Made by a program: the position numbers and the translations under genes
Assembly: GCF_026241895.1 (NCBI RefSeq)
Contig: NZ_JAPJIV010000018.1
Span: 1-64,000 of the forward strand
From: Pseudomonas sp. RIT-562
Lineage (GTDB): Bacteria > Pseudomonadota > Gammaproteobacteria > Pseudomonadales > Pseudomonadaceae
DNA length: 64,000 nucleotides
Direction of reading: 5' to 3'
In this document: positions 32,387 through 41,404 of the stretch, piece after piece
How the letters are laid out: each line of letters starts with the position of its first letter
Numbering within the stretch: position 1 is the first letter of the stretch
Notes under the pieces: model-generated
What the model was told of the DNA's origin: nothing
The model's database searches: none
Seen by the model: only the letters and a program-made list of their open reading frames with translations

Positions 32387-33142
32387 ATGCAACTGGCCGG
32401 TAAACGAATCATCGTCACGGGAGGCGCCAGGGGTATCGGCGCGGCAGTGGTCAAAGCATTTGTGGAGGAGGGAGCCTATGTCGTCAGCCTCGACCTGGGC
32501 GAAGCCGCCTTGATGACGGGGGACGGTGGCGGGTGGGCGCATACACGAGTCTGCGATATCGCTGACAGCCAATCCGTGGATGCCGCTTTCGCCTGGGCCA
32601 ACGAACGGCTCAATGGTCTGGATGTGCTGGTACATGCTGCGGGTATCGCGCCGAATGCCAGTGCCGACAGCATCACGCTGGACGAGTGGGAAAAAGTCTT
32701 TGCGGTGAATACCCGTGGCACATTCCTGACCAACCGCGCGGCCTATGAGCTGCTGAAGGGCAGCGGTGGGCGGATCATCAACTTCGCCTCTGCGGCAGGC
32801 GTCATCGGACAGCCCGGCAAAGCCCATTACGCGGCCAGCAAGGGGGCGGTGCTGGCGTGGACGCGCACGGTGGCGCGGGAATGGGGCCCCTTGGGCATTA
32901 CCGTCAACGCTATCGCCCCGGCGATGTGGACGCCGATGTACGAGGCGACTCGCGCGAGCATGAGCACCGAGCAATTGCAGCAGCACGATGCCTACATGAC
33001 AAGGCAAGTGCCCATCGGCGGACAGCTGGGTGAACCGGCCCGGGATCTGGCGCCTGTGCTGGTATTTCTTGCCGGAGACGGTTCGCGATTTGTCACCGGG
33101 CAAACGTTGATGATTGATGGCGGCATGCTGATGCTCAGTTGA
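32387..33142 (+). CDS. Short-chain dehydrogenase/reductase
   Basis: A 251-residue classical SDR. IIVTGGARGIGAAVVKAFVE binds the nucleotide, an Asp after the second strand (VSLDLGEAA) favours NAD, and the catalytic Ser, Tyr and Lys lie in INFASAAGVIGQPGKAHYAA followed by SKGAVLAW. VTGQTLMIDGGMLMLS ends the fold. GAGGGAAAG precedes the ATG. Following the acyl-CoA dehydrogenase and kinase genes, it would suit a 3-hydroxyacyl-CoA dehydrogenase step, as LvaD does in levulinate catabolism. That parallel is inference. Confidence 0.9.
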   Translation: MQLAGKRIIVTGGARGIGAAVVKAFVEEGAYVVSLDLGEAALMTGDGGGWAHTRVCDIADSQSVDAAFAWANERLNGLDVLVHAAGIAPNASADSITLDEWEKVFAVNTRGTFLTNRAAYELLKGSGGRIINFASAAGVIGQPGKAHYAASKGAVLAWTRTVAREWGPLGITVNAIAPAMWTPMYEATRASMSTEQLQQHDAYMTRQVPIGGQLGEPARDLAPVLVFLAGDGSRFVTGQTLMIDGGMLMLS

Positions 33143-33170
33143 GTTGAAGGTGGGGCGCCTGGCGCCTCTC

Positions 33171-33728
33171 CTAGCGACCGCGGATCAACTGCAAAAACTC
33201 CTGGCGGGTGTTGTACGACTCGCGGAACGCGCCGAGCATTACCGAGGTGCTCATCACCGAGTTCTGCTTCTCCACACCGCGCATCATCATGCACATGTGT
33301 TTTGCCTCGATCACTACCGCCACTCCGGCGGCATCGGTCACTAGGGAAATCGCGTCGGCAATCTGCCGTGTCAGGTTTTCCTGAATCTGCAAACGGCGAG
33401 CGAACATATCGACAATGCGGGCCACTTTCGACAGCCCCAGCACCTTACCAGTGGGAATATAGGCGACATGGGCCTTGCCAATAAACGGCAGGAGGTGGTG
33501 TTCGCAGAGTGAGTACAGTTCGATGTCACGGACGATGACCATCTCATCGTTGTCCGATTCAAACAACGCGCCGTTGACGATCTGTTCGAGGCTTTGCTGA
33601 TAGCCATGACACAGGTACTGCATGGCTTTCGCCGCGCGTTTTGGCGTGTCCAGCAAGCCTTCTCGCTCTGGATCTTCGCCCACTCCGTGAAGAATCTCCC
33701 GGTAGTTTCTGGCCAGCTCTTCGTTCAT
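33171..33728 (-). CDS. folE: GTP cyclohydrolase I (FolE)
   Basis: A 185-residue type IA GTP cyclohydrolase, which makes 7,8-dihydroneopterin triphosphate, the first pterin of folate and tetrahydrobiopterin synthesis. The zinc ligands are in YSLCEHHLLPFIGKAHVAYI and HMCMMMRGVEKQNSVMSTSV. The GLSKVARIVDMFARRLQIQE helix and the RQIADAI segment are diagnostic. AAGG stands before the ATG at 33728. A housekeeping-type gene inside a catabolic cluster is odd: it is either a second folE supplying a pterin cofactor or a displaced copy. It converges on the SDR gene and lies 84 bases downstream of the oxidoreductase gene on the same strand. Confidence 0.94.
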   Translation of the reverse strand: MNEELARNYREILHGVGEDPEREGLLDTPKRAAKAMQYLCHGYQQSLEQIVNGALFESDNDEMVIVRDIELYSLCEHHLLPFIGKAHVAYIPTGKVLGLSKVARIVDMFARRLQIQENLTRQIADAISLVTDAAGVAVVIEAKHMCMMMRGVEKQNSVMSTSVMLGAFRESYNTRQEFLQLIRGR

Positions 33729-33812
33729 GGGTCGACCTTATTGTTTTAGCCAACTTCCCGGGCGGCATCGCATGCAACCCGGGTCCTGGCACCTGGCCCA
33801 GGGCCGGGATAT

Positions 33813-36800
33813 TTACAGTTGAGTGATGGCGATTTTGCCGGTGACCTGGCTGGCATCGTGAAACGTGACACTCGGACCATTACGCCATTGCTCAAGCAAT
33901 TGCGCCTGGCGCTTTTCGGCGTGGCCGAGGAAACGCTCTTTCACCGGACCATAACCGCGAACGCTGTCTGGCAACTCCGCCAACTCCTGAGCAAGGCTCA
34001 GCTTGTCGGCCGTCAAGCCAGTGAGTAATTCATCGAGGACGCGTTCGTAACTGGCCAGCCAGTTGCGTTCCACCTTGCGTTCATGGGTACGACCGAACGG
34101 ATCAAGCCAGGTATTACGCAGGAACTTGAGCCTGGCCAGCAGCTTGAAGCCTTGCAGCATCCACGGGCCGAAGCTGCGTTTTTTCGGTTCGCGACCGGAG
34201 CCGTTATCGTTCAGCAGCGGTGGTGCCAGGTGGAAGCGCAGGCGGTAGTCGCCCTCGAAGCCGGCCTGGATTTTTTCCAGGAATTGTCCATCGGTAAACA
34301 GGCGCGCCACTTCGTATTCATCCTTGATCGCCAGCACTTTGAAGTAATATCGGGCGACACTCGCCGACAGCTTGCCGGGTTGTCCGAACAGTGCGGTTTC
34401 CGCCTTGATGAATTGCTCGACACGAAACCGGTAGCGTTGGGCATAGGCGTAGTTCTGGTACGCAGTGAGAAACTCCATGCGCCGTGCCAGCGTTTCTTCC
34501 AGGCTTTGCGACAGTAAGCGGTCCGGGCTTTGCACCTTGCCGGCTTCCAGTTTGCGTAAAACCCGTGGCAAGTCATGGGCGCTGCACCGGCCCCAGTCAA
34601 AGGCCGAGAGGTTGAAGGGCACCGCGGTGCCGTTCAGTTCGATGGCCTGTAGCAGCGCCGCTTTACCCACCGGCAACCAGCCTTTCTGGTAGGCATAGCC
34701 GAGCATGAAGGTGTTCGTGGCTATCGAATCACCCAACAACGCCGTGGCAATTTTGCTGGCGTCGACAAAGTCCGCCTGGTCGGAGCCCACTGCTTCGACA
34801 ATTTGTGCCGACATGCTCTGGGTCTGGAATTTCGGGTCCGGGTGTTTGAGCAAATCACCACTTTCCGCTTGCTGGGCGAAGGTGCGCACAAAAGCGCTGG
34901 TAATGCTTTCCTCGCTGTTGACCACGGCATGGGTGACGCCGTGACGCAGCTTGGACAAGGTTTCGGTGTTGGCACTGACCACCAGGTCGCAACCCAGCAG
35001 CAAGCCCGCTTCACCCTCGGCAATCCGCGGTGCAAACAATTGTTCCTGGTGCGCGGCGATGCGGATGTGCGACCACACCGCGCCGCCTTTTTGCGCCATG
35101 CCGGCCATGTCCAGATTGAGCGTGCCTTTACCTTCGATGAACGCCGCCATCCCCAGCAGGGCACCGATGGTCACCACGCCCGTACCGCCCACGCCAGTGA
35201 TCAGGATGCTGTAAGGCTCATCCAGCGCGACGGTCGCGGGCGTCGGCAAATCCCACACGTCATCCTTCGCGGCCGCCAAGGCCTTGGGTTTGCGCAAGGT
35301 GCCACCTTCGACCGTGACAAAACTCGGGCAAAAACCGTTGAGACACGTGAAGTCTTTGTTGCAAGAGGACTGGTCGATTTCACGCTTGCGGCCGAACTCG
35401 GTTTCCACCGCCACCACCGACATACAGTTGGATTTGCTGCTGCAATCGCCACAGCCTTCACACACTGCTTCATTGATTACGACACGGCGTGCCGGATCCG
35501 GAAACTTGCCGCGCTTGCGACGCCGACGCTTTTCCGCAGCGCAGGTCTGGTCATAGATGATTGCGGATACGCCCTGGAACTGGCGCAGCTGTTCCTGCAC
35601 TTCGTCCATCTGGTCGCGACGCAGCACCGGCACGCCGTCTGCCAGATCATGGATGTGCTGATACTTCTCGACATCTTCGCTGACCACCACCACACGCTGC
35701 ACGCCTTCTGCAACGAGTTGCCGGCTGATTTGCGCCACGCTGAGGCTGCCGTCCACTGGTTGGCCGCCGGTCATGGCCACGGCGTCGTTGTAGAGAATCT
35801 TGTAGGTGATCTGCACCTTGGCCGCGATGGCAGCCCGAATCGCGAGAATGCCGGAGTGGAAATAGGTTCCGTCACCGAGGTTGGCGAACACATGTTGAGT
35901 AGTGGTAAACGGTGCCTGGCCGATCCACGCCACGCCTTCGCCCCCCATCTGACTGAACGTCTGGGTCTGCGGGTAGATCCAGGCGGCCATGTAATGGCAG
36001 CCGATGCCGGCCAATGCGCGACTGCCCTGCGGGACTTTGGTCGAGGTGTTGTGCGGGCAACCGGAACAGTAGTGGGGCACGCGTTCCATCAGGTTACTGA
36101 ACTGGTCTTTGCTCGCCAATTGCGCATCCAGCACCGCCAGGCGCACTTGCAGCGGGCCACTTTGATGCAGGCGCAAAATGCGTTTGGCCAGCGCCCGGGC
36201 GATCATAGCCGGGGTCAGGTCGTTGATGGCGGGTAGCAACCAACCCGTGTGCGGCAGGCTCCACTCACCCTTGTCGTCAAACTTGCCGACGATGCGCGGG
36301 CGCACATCCTCGCGCCAGTTGTAGAGTTCTTCCTTCAACTGGTACTCGATCATGTGGCGTTTTTCTTCCACCACCACGATTTCTTCCAGGCCCTCGGCGA
36401 ACTGCCGGACGCCTTCAGCCTCCAGCGGCCAAACCATGCCGACCTTGTAGACCCGCAGGCCAATCTGCTGGGCGAGTGTTTCGTCGATGCCGAGGATTTT
36501 CAGTGCCTGGCAAACGTCGAGGTACGATTTGCCTGACGTGATGATGCCGATGCGCGCTTTCGCTGAGTCCATCACGACACGGTCGAGGCGGTTGGCCCGT
36601 GCATAGGCGAGGGCAGCATATAGCTTGTGTTCCAGCAGGCGCTGTTCCTGTGCCAGGGGCGGGTCCGGCCAACGGATATTCAAGCCACCTTCGGGCAGCG
36701 GGATATCGGGAATGATCGGTTGTACGCGATGAATGTCGATGTCGACGACGGCCGCGCTCTCTACGGTATCGGCCACCGCTTTGAGGGCGACCCAGCAGCC

Positions 36801-37376
36801 GGAATAGCGCGACATGGCCCAGCCATGCATGCCGTAGTCGAGGTATTCCTGCACCCCCGATGGCGCCAGCACCGGCATCATCACCGCTTTGAAAATGTGT
36901 TCGGTCTGGTGCGGTAGCGAGGAGGAGCGTGCGCCATGGTCGTCGCCGGCAATGGCCAGCACGCCGCCAAATTTCGAGGTGCCGGCGGCGTTGGCGTGGC
37001 GGAACACATCGCCGCAGCGATCGACGCCCGGACCCTTGCCGTACCACATGCCAAACACGCCATCGTAGGTGGCGCCTTCGAAGAGATTGACCTGTTGCGT
37101 ACCCCAGATTGAGGTAGCAGCGAGGTCTTCGTTCATGCCTGGGTGGAACACCGTGTGGTGTTCCTTGAGGTAGTCGCGCGCCTTCCACAATGCCTGGTCG
37201 AAACCACCCAGCGGCGAGCCACGGTACCCGGAAATAAAACCGGCGGTATTCAAGCCATTGGCCAGATCGCGTTGGCGCTGCATCAGCGGCAGACGCACCA
37301 GCGCCTGAATCCCGGTGAGCAAAACTTTTCCAGTGTGCTGGACGTACTTGTCATCCAGAGACGGGGGCGCACTCAT
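33813..37376 (-). CDS. Indolepyruvate:ferredoxin oxidoreductase family protein (fused IorAB type)
   Basis: A 1187-residue thiamine-diphosphate enzyme for oxidative decarboxylation of 2-oxo acids to acyl-CoA. From N to C: the pyrimidine-binding domain (MQRQRDLANGLNTAGFISGY, then RGSPLGGFD); the TPP-binding domain with CSGCPHNTSTKVP near 440 and FANLGDGTYFHSGILAIRAA near 500; an iron-sulfur region with VCEGCGDCSSKSNCMS and CNKDFTCLNGFCPSF near 640-690; the gamma domain GVGGTGVVTIGALLGMAAFI near 730; and a DUF6537-type C-terminus. GGAGG fits the ATG at 37376, not the one at 37382. In Pseudomonas such proteins are linked to aryl- or branched-chain 2-oxo acids. The electron acceptor is not evident here. 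Confidence 0.92.
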   Translation of the reverse strand: MSAPPSLDDKYVQHTGKVLLTGIQALVRLPLMQRQRDLANGLNTAGFISGYRGSPLGGFDQALWKARDYLKEHHTVFHPGMNEDLAATSIWGTQQVNLFEGATYDGVFGMWYGKGPGVDRCGDVFRHANAAGTSKFGGVLAIAGDDHGARSSSLPHQTEHIFKAVMMPVLAPSGVQEYLDYGMHGWAMSRYSGCWVALKAVADTVESAAVVDIDIHRVQPIIPDIPLPEGGLNIRWPDPPLAQEQRLLEHKLYAALAYARANRLDRVVMDSAKARIGIITSGKSYLDVCQALKILGIDETLAQQIGLRVYKVGMVWPLEAEGVRQFAEGLEEIVVVEEKRHMIEYQLKEELYNWREDVRPRIVGKFDDKGEWSLPHTGWLLPAINDLTPAMIARALAKRILRLHQSGPLQVRLAVLDAQLASKDQFSNLMERVPHYCSGCPHNTSTKVPQGSRALAGIGCHYMAAWIYPQTQTFSQMGGEGVAWIGQAPFTTTQHVFANLGDGTYFHSGILAIRAAIAAKVQITYKILYNDAVAMTGGQPVDGSLSVAQISRQLVAEGVQRVVVVSEDVEKYQHIHDLADGVPVLRRDQMDEVQEQLRQFQGVSAIIYDQTCAAEKRRRRKRGKFPDPARRVVINEAVCEGCGDCSSKSNCMSVVAVETEFGRKREIDQSSCNKDFTCLNGFCPSFVTVEGGTLRKPKALAAAKDDVWDLPTPATVALDEPYSILITGVGGTGVVTIGALLGMAAFIEGKGTLNLDMAGMAQKGGAVWSHIRIAAHQEQLFAPRIAEGEAGLLLGCDLVVSANTETLSKLRHGVTHAVVNSEESITSAFVRTFAQQAESGDLLKHPDPKFQTQSMSAQIVEAVGSDQADFVDASKIATALLGDSIATNTFMLGYAYQKGWLPVGKAALLQAIELNGTAVPFNLSAFDWGRCSAHDLPRVLRKLEAGKVQSPDRLLSQSLEETLARRMEFLTAYQNYAYAQRYRFRVEQFIKAETALFGQPGKLSASVARYYFKVLAIKDEYEVARLFTDGQFLEKIQAGFEGDYRLRFHLAPPLLNDNGSGREPKKRSFGPWMLQGFKLLARLKFLRNTWLDPFGRTHERKVERNWLASYERVLDELLTGLTADKLSLAQELAELPDSVRGYGPVKERFLGHAEKRQAQLLEQWRNGPSVTFHDASQVTGKIAITQL

Positions 37377-37571
37377 GTTCATCCTCCAGGCTTTATTGTC
37401 ATGGCGGCGCCAGGAGAGCGGCGTTGCCTAGTTATTGGCTGGAGTCTAGGGAGCAGTTTTGCCATCGTAAAATCACAAAAACAATGGGGCGGTATCGGAT
37501 ATTCAAATACCGCAACGCACACTGTTCTTCACGCTGTTGTAGATAAAGCCGGTTATCGGTCTGGTGTCATT

Positions 37572-38021
37572 TCACTTTGTTTCGGGCTTGATATCCCCAC
37601 AGAAAATATCCACGTTGCCATCGGCCGGAGTGGTCCTTATTACTAAGTAATATCCACCAGAAAGCAGCTCTGCCAGCGTCACTGGCGCACTTCGTGAATA
37701 GGTCCAGCCGCGCGTTGCAGAAATGCGATTGGTGTTGATCCGGTCATTCATTGCATAGGCGACAGTCCCGGGGCGCTCGCAGCTGCCTTTGTTGATAAAG
37801 GTGTAGAGATTCAAGGGCCGAAGGGTGCCGCTTGGAACTCCACTGACGACAAAGGAAAACGCTGTCTCATTGCCCTGAACGGCCAGCGTTGCATTGGCGA
37901 TCTGACCGCCGTTGCGTGGTGTAGCGTTCAAGGGAACAGTCACTGTCTGGCTTGATGAAGTCGTACAGCCGACGATCATCGCAGCGGCTAGGAGTGTCGC
38001 TGTCCGGGTTCCCGATTTCAT
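37572..38021 (-). CDS. Small predicted lipoprotein, function unknown
   Basis: A 149-residue protein starting at the ATG at 38021 with AGGAGG 5 bases upstream. A lipoprotein signal sequence (ATLLAAAMIVGC, Cys near residue 19) is followed by a Ser/Thr-rich tether and a beta-rich domain of about 120 residues with two cysteines (NKGSCERPG and DIFCGD). I do not recognise the family. It should be anchored in the inner or outer membrane facing the periplasm. It lies between the oxidoreductase and the first DUF1302 gene, reading divergently from the latter. Confidence 0.7.
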   Translation of the reverse strand: MKSGTRTATLLAAAMIVGCTTSSSQTVTVPLNATPRNGGQIANATLAVQGNETAFSFVVSGVPSGTLRPLNLYTFINKGSCERPGTVAYAMNDRINTNRISATRGWTYSRSAPVTLAELLSGGYYLVIRTTPADGNVDIFCGDIKPETK

Positions 38022-38250
38022 GGTCACCTCCTGTACTCAAAAAGTACGATCCAGGACCTTTGAGTATAGGTCGGGAGTATTTGACCAATACCAAAATGCA
38101 TTTCAGCAATACTCCCAATCGTTGTCTCGAACCTCCCCGTCCCGTCTACTTCAGTCCATACCGAAAGCCCACAGACGAGCGCTCATTGGCGCGGTCCAGA
38201 CGGCCCAACGCTTCGGCTGCCAACAACAATAAAAAGTAATGGGAGTGTTG

Positions 38251-39921
38251 ATGATCGACGCAAAGCTAAAGCCGTTAAGCCTGGCTGTCTGGTTCAGCGT
38301 GACCGGGTGTGCCTTGACTGTTGGCGCTGTGCAGGCCGCCGAGTTTGATACCGGCAATCCGGACTGGACCGCGCGCTGGGACAACACCGTACGTTACAAC
38401 CTGGGCATACGGGCCGAGGGGCGCGACTCCGCGTTGGCCAATAACGCCAGCTACGACGAGTCCGACGCCAAGTTTGATCGGGGCGATGTGGTGACCAATC
38501 GTGTCGATTTGATGAGCGAAATGGAGGTCGCGTACAAGCAGTACAACGGCTTTCGCATCAGCGGCGCTGGCTGGTACGACCAGGCATATGAAAACACTGA
38601 TGTCGAAACCAGCCCCGGCAATGTTTACTACCCAGGTGCGTTCCCCGGTACCAGCACGCCGAGCTACAACAACGGTAAATACTCCAGCTTCACCAAACGC
38701 TATCACCGTGGCCCTAGCGGCGAGTTGCTGGACGCCTTTGCGTTTACCCGCTTCGACCTGGGTGAGATTCCGGTCAGCGTGCGTGCCGGCCGGCATACCG
38801 TGTACTGGGGCAACGGCCTGCTGATTGCCGGGCATGCGGTGTCCTACTCGCAAGCACCGTTGGATGGGCGCAAGGCGGTGAGCAACCCTGGTACCGAGAC
38901 CCGTGAAATCTTCCTGCCGCTGACGCAGATTTCAACCCAGGCTCAGGTCACCGACAAGTTGTCGCTGGCAGCGCAATACTTCTTCGAATGGGACACCACG
39001 CGCGCGCCTGAAGGCGGTACCTATCTGGCCTCCGCCGACGTCGCCCTGGAAGGGCCGGACCGTTTGCCATTGTTCAGCGGTGTTTCGCGGCCGTTGATTG
39101 ATCCGGTCAAACCCAAGGACAGGGGCAACTGGGGCGTGATGGGCACCTACAGCTTCGACTTCCTGCATTCGGAGGTCAGCGCGTTCTATCGCGAGTTCGA
39201 TGACTACAACCCGTGGGGCCTGCAAGTAGCGCCGACCTTCGCCCGTTACGTGTACGCCGAGAACGTCAAGCTCTATGGCCTGGGTTACTCCGCAGGTCCG
39301 GTATTGGGCGGAGGTTCCCTCGGCGTCGACCTGTCGTATCGCCAGAACACCTCGCTGGTCTCCAGCAACATCAGCACTGCCGACAATCAGGGCGCTCGCG
39401 GTGACACGTGGCACATGGTGGTCAACGGCCTGTGGTTGCTGCCGCGCACCGATTACTTCGACACCGGCAGCCTGATCACCGAAATGGCGTTCAGTCATGT
39501 GCAACGGGTGACCAAGCACGAGGAACTGTTCAAAGGAGAAGGCTATGGCGGCTGCCCGGCGGGGCAGGACAAGCATTACGGCTGCGCTACCAAGAACTAT
39601 GTCGGCCTGGCCGTTAGCTTTGCGCCGCAATGGCTTGGGGTGTTCCCTGGCTGGAATATTTCCACGCCCATGAGTGTGGATTACGGCGTCAACGGCAATG
39701 CCGCCACGGGCGGTGGCAACGAAGGCAAATACACCTGGAAAGCAGGTGTGAAGGGCACCTACGACGAGCGCGTCGACGTGACTCTGTCGTACATCGGCTA
39801 CGGCAGCGAACGCAAATATGCAGACGTTGCCGGCGTCGGAAAAACCGTCGTCGGGGGCACCGGCGACGTCGGCCTGACCGACCGCAACTGGGTCTCGCTG
39901 ACCCTCAGCACTGCGTTCTGA
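38251..39921 (+). CDS. DUF1302 outer-membrane beta-barrel protein (pair 1)
   Basis: A 556-residue exported protein. The signal peptide (about residues 1-28, ending VGAVQAAEF) is followed by the DUF1302 hallmark NPDWTARWDNTVRYNLGIRA and DESDAKFDRGDVVTNRVDLM. Alternating strand patterns continue to a C-terminal aromatic residue (LTLSTAF), as in outer-membrane barrels. ATG at 38239 is possible, but GGGAG fits 38251. A-rich AACAACAATAAAAAG at 38222-38236 precedes it. It forms a two-gene operon with the DUF1329 gene. In other bacteria such pairs accompany catabolism of hydrophobic compounds. Uptake or surface binding of substrate is the inferred role. Confidence 0.88.
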   Translation: MIDAKLKPLSLAVWFSVTGCALTVGAVQAAEFDTGNPDWTARWDNTVRYNLGIRAEGRDSALANNASYDESDAKFDRGDVVTNRVDLMSEMEVAYKQYNGFRISGAGWYDQAYENTDVETSPGNVYYPGAFPGTSTPSYNNGKYSSFTKRYHRGPSGELLDAFAFTRFDLGEIPVSVRAGRHTVYWGNGLLIAGHAVSYSQAPLDGRKAVSNPGTETREIFLPLTQISTQAQVTDKLSLAAQYFFEWDTTRAPEGGTYLASADVALEGPDRLPLFSGVSRPLIDPVKPKDRGNWGVMGTYSFDFLHSEVSAFYREFDDYNPWGLQVAPTFARYVYAENVKLYGLGYSAGPVLGGGSLGVDLSYRQNTSLVSSNISTADNQGARGDTWHMVVNGLWLLPRTDYFDTGSLITEMAFSHVQRVTKHEELFKGEGYGGCPAGQDKHYGCATKNYVGLAVSFAPQWLGVFPGWNISTPMSVDYGVNGNAATGGGNEGKYTWKAGVKGTYDERVDVTLSYIGYGSERKYADVAGVGKTVVGGTGDVGLTDRNWVSLTLSTAF

Positions 39922-39987
39922 GCCGCGCCTGAACTGCAATGCAGTGATCACCGGACTCGGCGATCACCCATCTGAATGGAGAACGTT

Positions 39988-41340
39988 ATGACGGTTAATG
40001 CATATGCGATGGGCCTTGTGGCCATTGCTTTGGCGGGGGCGGCTGTGGCCGATGAGGGCGCTACCACCGCCGACCTGGGCGGTAAGCTCACGAGCTTTGG
40101 CGCGATTGTGGCGGGTAACGCGGCAGGCACTATTCCGCCCTACGACGGTGGCCTGAAAGTGCCCGCAGGGCTGGTGCCCGGCGACGGCAACTGGCCCAAC
40201 CCGTTTGCCAATGAAAAACCCCGCTTGCGCATTACGGCGGCTAACGCCGACCAGTACGCCGACCAATTGGCGGCCGGGCAGCTGCAACTGCTCAAGCAGA
40301 ACCCCGACACTTATTATCTTGAGGTGTACCCCACCCACAGGACGGCAACCTTTCCGGCGAATTTCCTGGCAGCCACCCAGCGCAACGCCAGCCGCAAGGA
40401 CTGCAAAACCGAGAACGACGGGCTGTCGATCAGCGAAGGGTGCCGGGGCGGCCTGCCATTCCCGCTGCCGCGAGATGGCCGGGAATTGATGTGGAACTAC
40501 ATCCTCAACTATCAGGGCGTGAATGGCTGGGACTGGAACCACAGTGCCTACGTGGTTAATGAAGGCCACGCGACGCTAACCAACACCAATCGGTCCACCG
40601 GCGAAAAACCCTTCTACCAGATGGATGTTCCCGGGCGTGATCCGAAAATCGCCCAGCGTATCTGGTCGCGCATCGTCGCGCCGGCCCGTACGGCCGGCCA
40701 GGCATCCGGGTATTGGGATTATCTCGACCCGGTCGCCGACTCCCGCTACGCCTGGAGCTACAGCACCGGCCAGCGCCGCGTGCGCAAGGCTCCGGAATTC
40801 AACTACGACACCCCCAACTCGGCGTTCGGCGGGGTGGCGTTCTACGACGAAATCTTCCTGTTCTCCGGAAAGATGGACCGTTTCGACTGGAAGCTGGTGG
40901 GTAAAAAGGAAATGTTCATCCCCTACAGCAACTACACGCTGAAATGGGGTTGCGACATGGACAAGAAACTCATGCCCAAACACATCAATCCCGCGTGTGA
41001 ACGCTGGGAACTGCACCGTGTCTGGGTGGTGGAAGCGACCCGCAAGGACGGCGTCCGCCACGCGCAGAAAAAACGCCGCTACTACATCGACGAGGACACC
41101 TTTGGTGCTGCGGTCTACGACGCCTGGGACGACAGCGGCGCGCTGTTCCGTACCGGCTCGCAATACAACATCGAGGCGTATGGCATTCCCAATAACCCGC
41201 AACAGGATTCCTACTCGTTGTACGACTTCACCCGTGACCAGTACGGCATGTTCGGCAACGGCCCGACGCGCTACCGCCAGGAACCGGTCGCCGAGCGTGA
41301 AGCCAATCCGCAGACCATTGCCGGTGGCCAGACCCGCTGA
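39988..41340 (+). CDS. DUF1329 periplasmic protein (pair 1)
   Basis: A 450-residue exported protein. The signal peptide is about 21 residues (VAIALAGAAVADE). The DUF1329 start GKLTSFGAIVAGNAAGTIPP and the motif NADQYADQLAAGQLQLLKQN follow. CKTENDGLSISEGCRGGLPF may form a disulfide, and CERWELHRVWVVEATRKDG is strongly conserved. The family has a LolA/LolB-like lipid-binding fold, consistent with carrying a hydrophobic ligand through the periplasm for its DUF1302 partner. GGAG fits the ATG at 39988 and not that at 39976. A T-tailed terminator ends the operon. Confidence 0.88.
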   Translation: MTVNAYAMGLVAIALAGAAVADEGATTADLGGKLTSFGAIVAGNAAGTIPPYDGGLKVPAGLVPGDGNWPNPFANEKPRLRITAANADQYADQLAAGQLQLLKQNPDTYYLEVYPTHRTATFPANFLAATQRNASRKDCKTENDGLSISEGCRGGLPFPLPRDGRELMWNYILNYQGVNGWDWNHSAYVVNEGHATLTNTNRSTGEKPFYQMDVPGRDPKIAQRIWSRIVAPARTAGQASGYWDYLDPVADSRYAWSYSTGQRRVRKAPEFNYDTPNSAFGGVAFYDEIFLFSGKMDRFDWKLVGKKEMFIPYSNYTLKWGCDMDKKLMPKHINPACERWELHRVWVVEATRKDGVRHAQKKRRYYIDEDTFGAAVYDAWDDSGALFRTGSQYNIEAYGIPNNPQQDSYSLYDFTRDQYGMFGNGPTRYRQEPVAEREANPQTIAGGQTR

Positions 41341-41354
41341 CCTCATGCTCCTTT

Positions 41355-41384
41355 TCGGCGCTTGTCACAGGCGCCGATTTTTTT
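41355..41384 (+). terminator. Rho-independent terminator after DUF1302/DUF1329 pair 1
   Basis: TCGGCGC at 41355-41361 pairs with GCGCCGA at 41371-41377 (loop of nine), followed by seven T residues. The SDR start codon lies only 21 bases further, so readthrough or a promoter within the terminator is needed. Confidence 0.8.
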
Positions 41385-41404
41385 ATCCGTCCCGAGACCC
41401 TTTT

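Noticed and set aside
34803..36236. 477-codon plus-strand frame opposite the 2-oxoacid oxidoreductase
   Set aside because: Antisense shadow, since the minus strand carries a complete family with cofactor motifs across this stretch.
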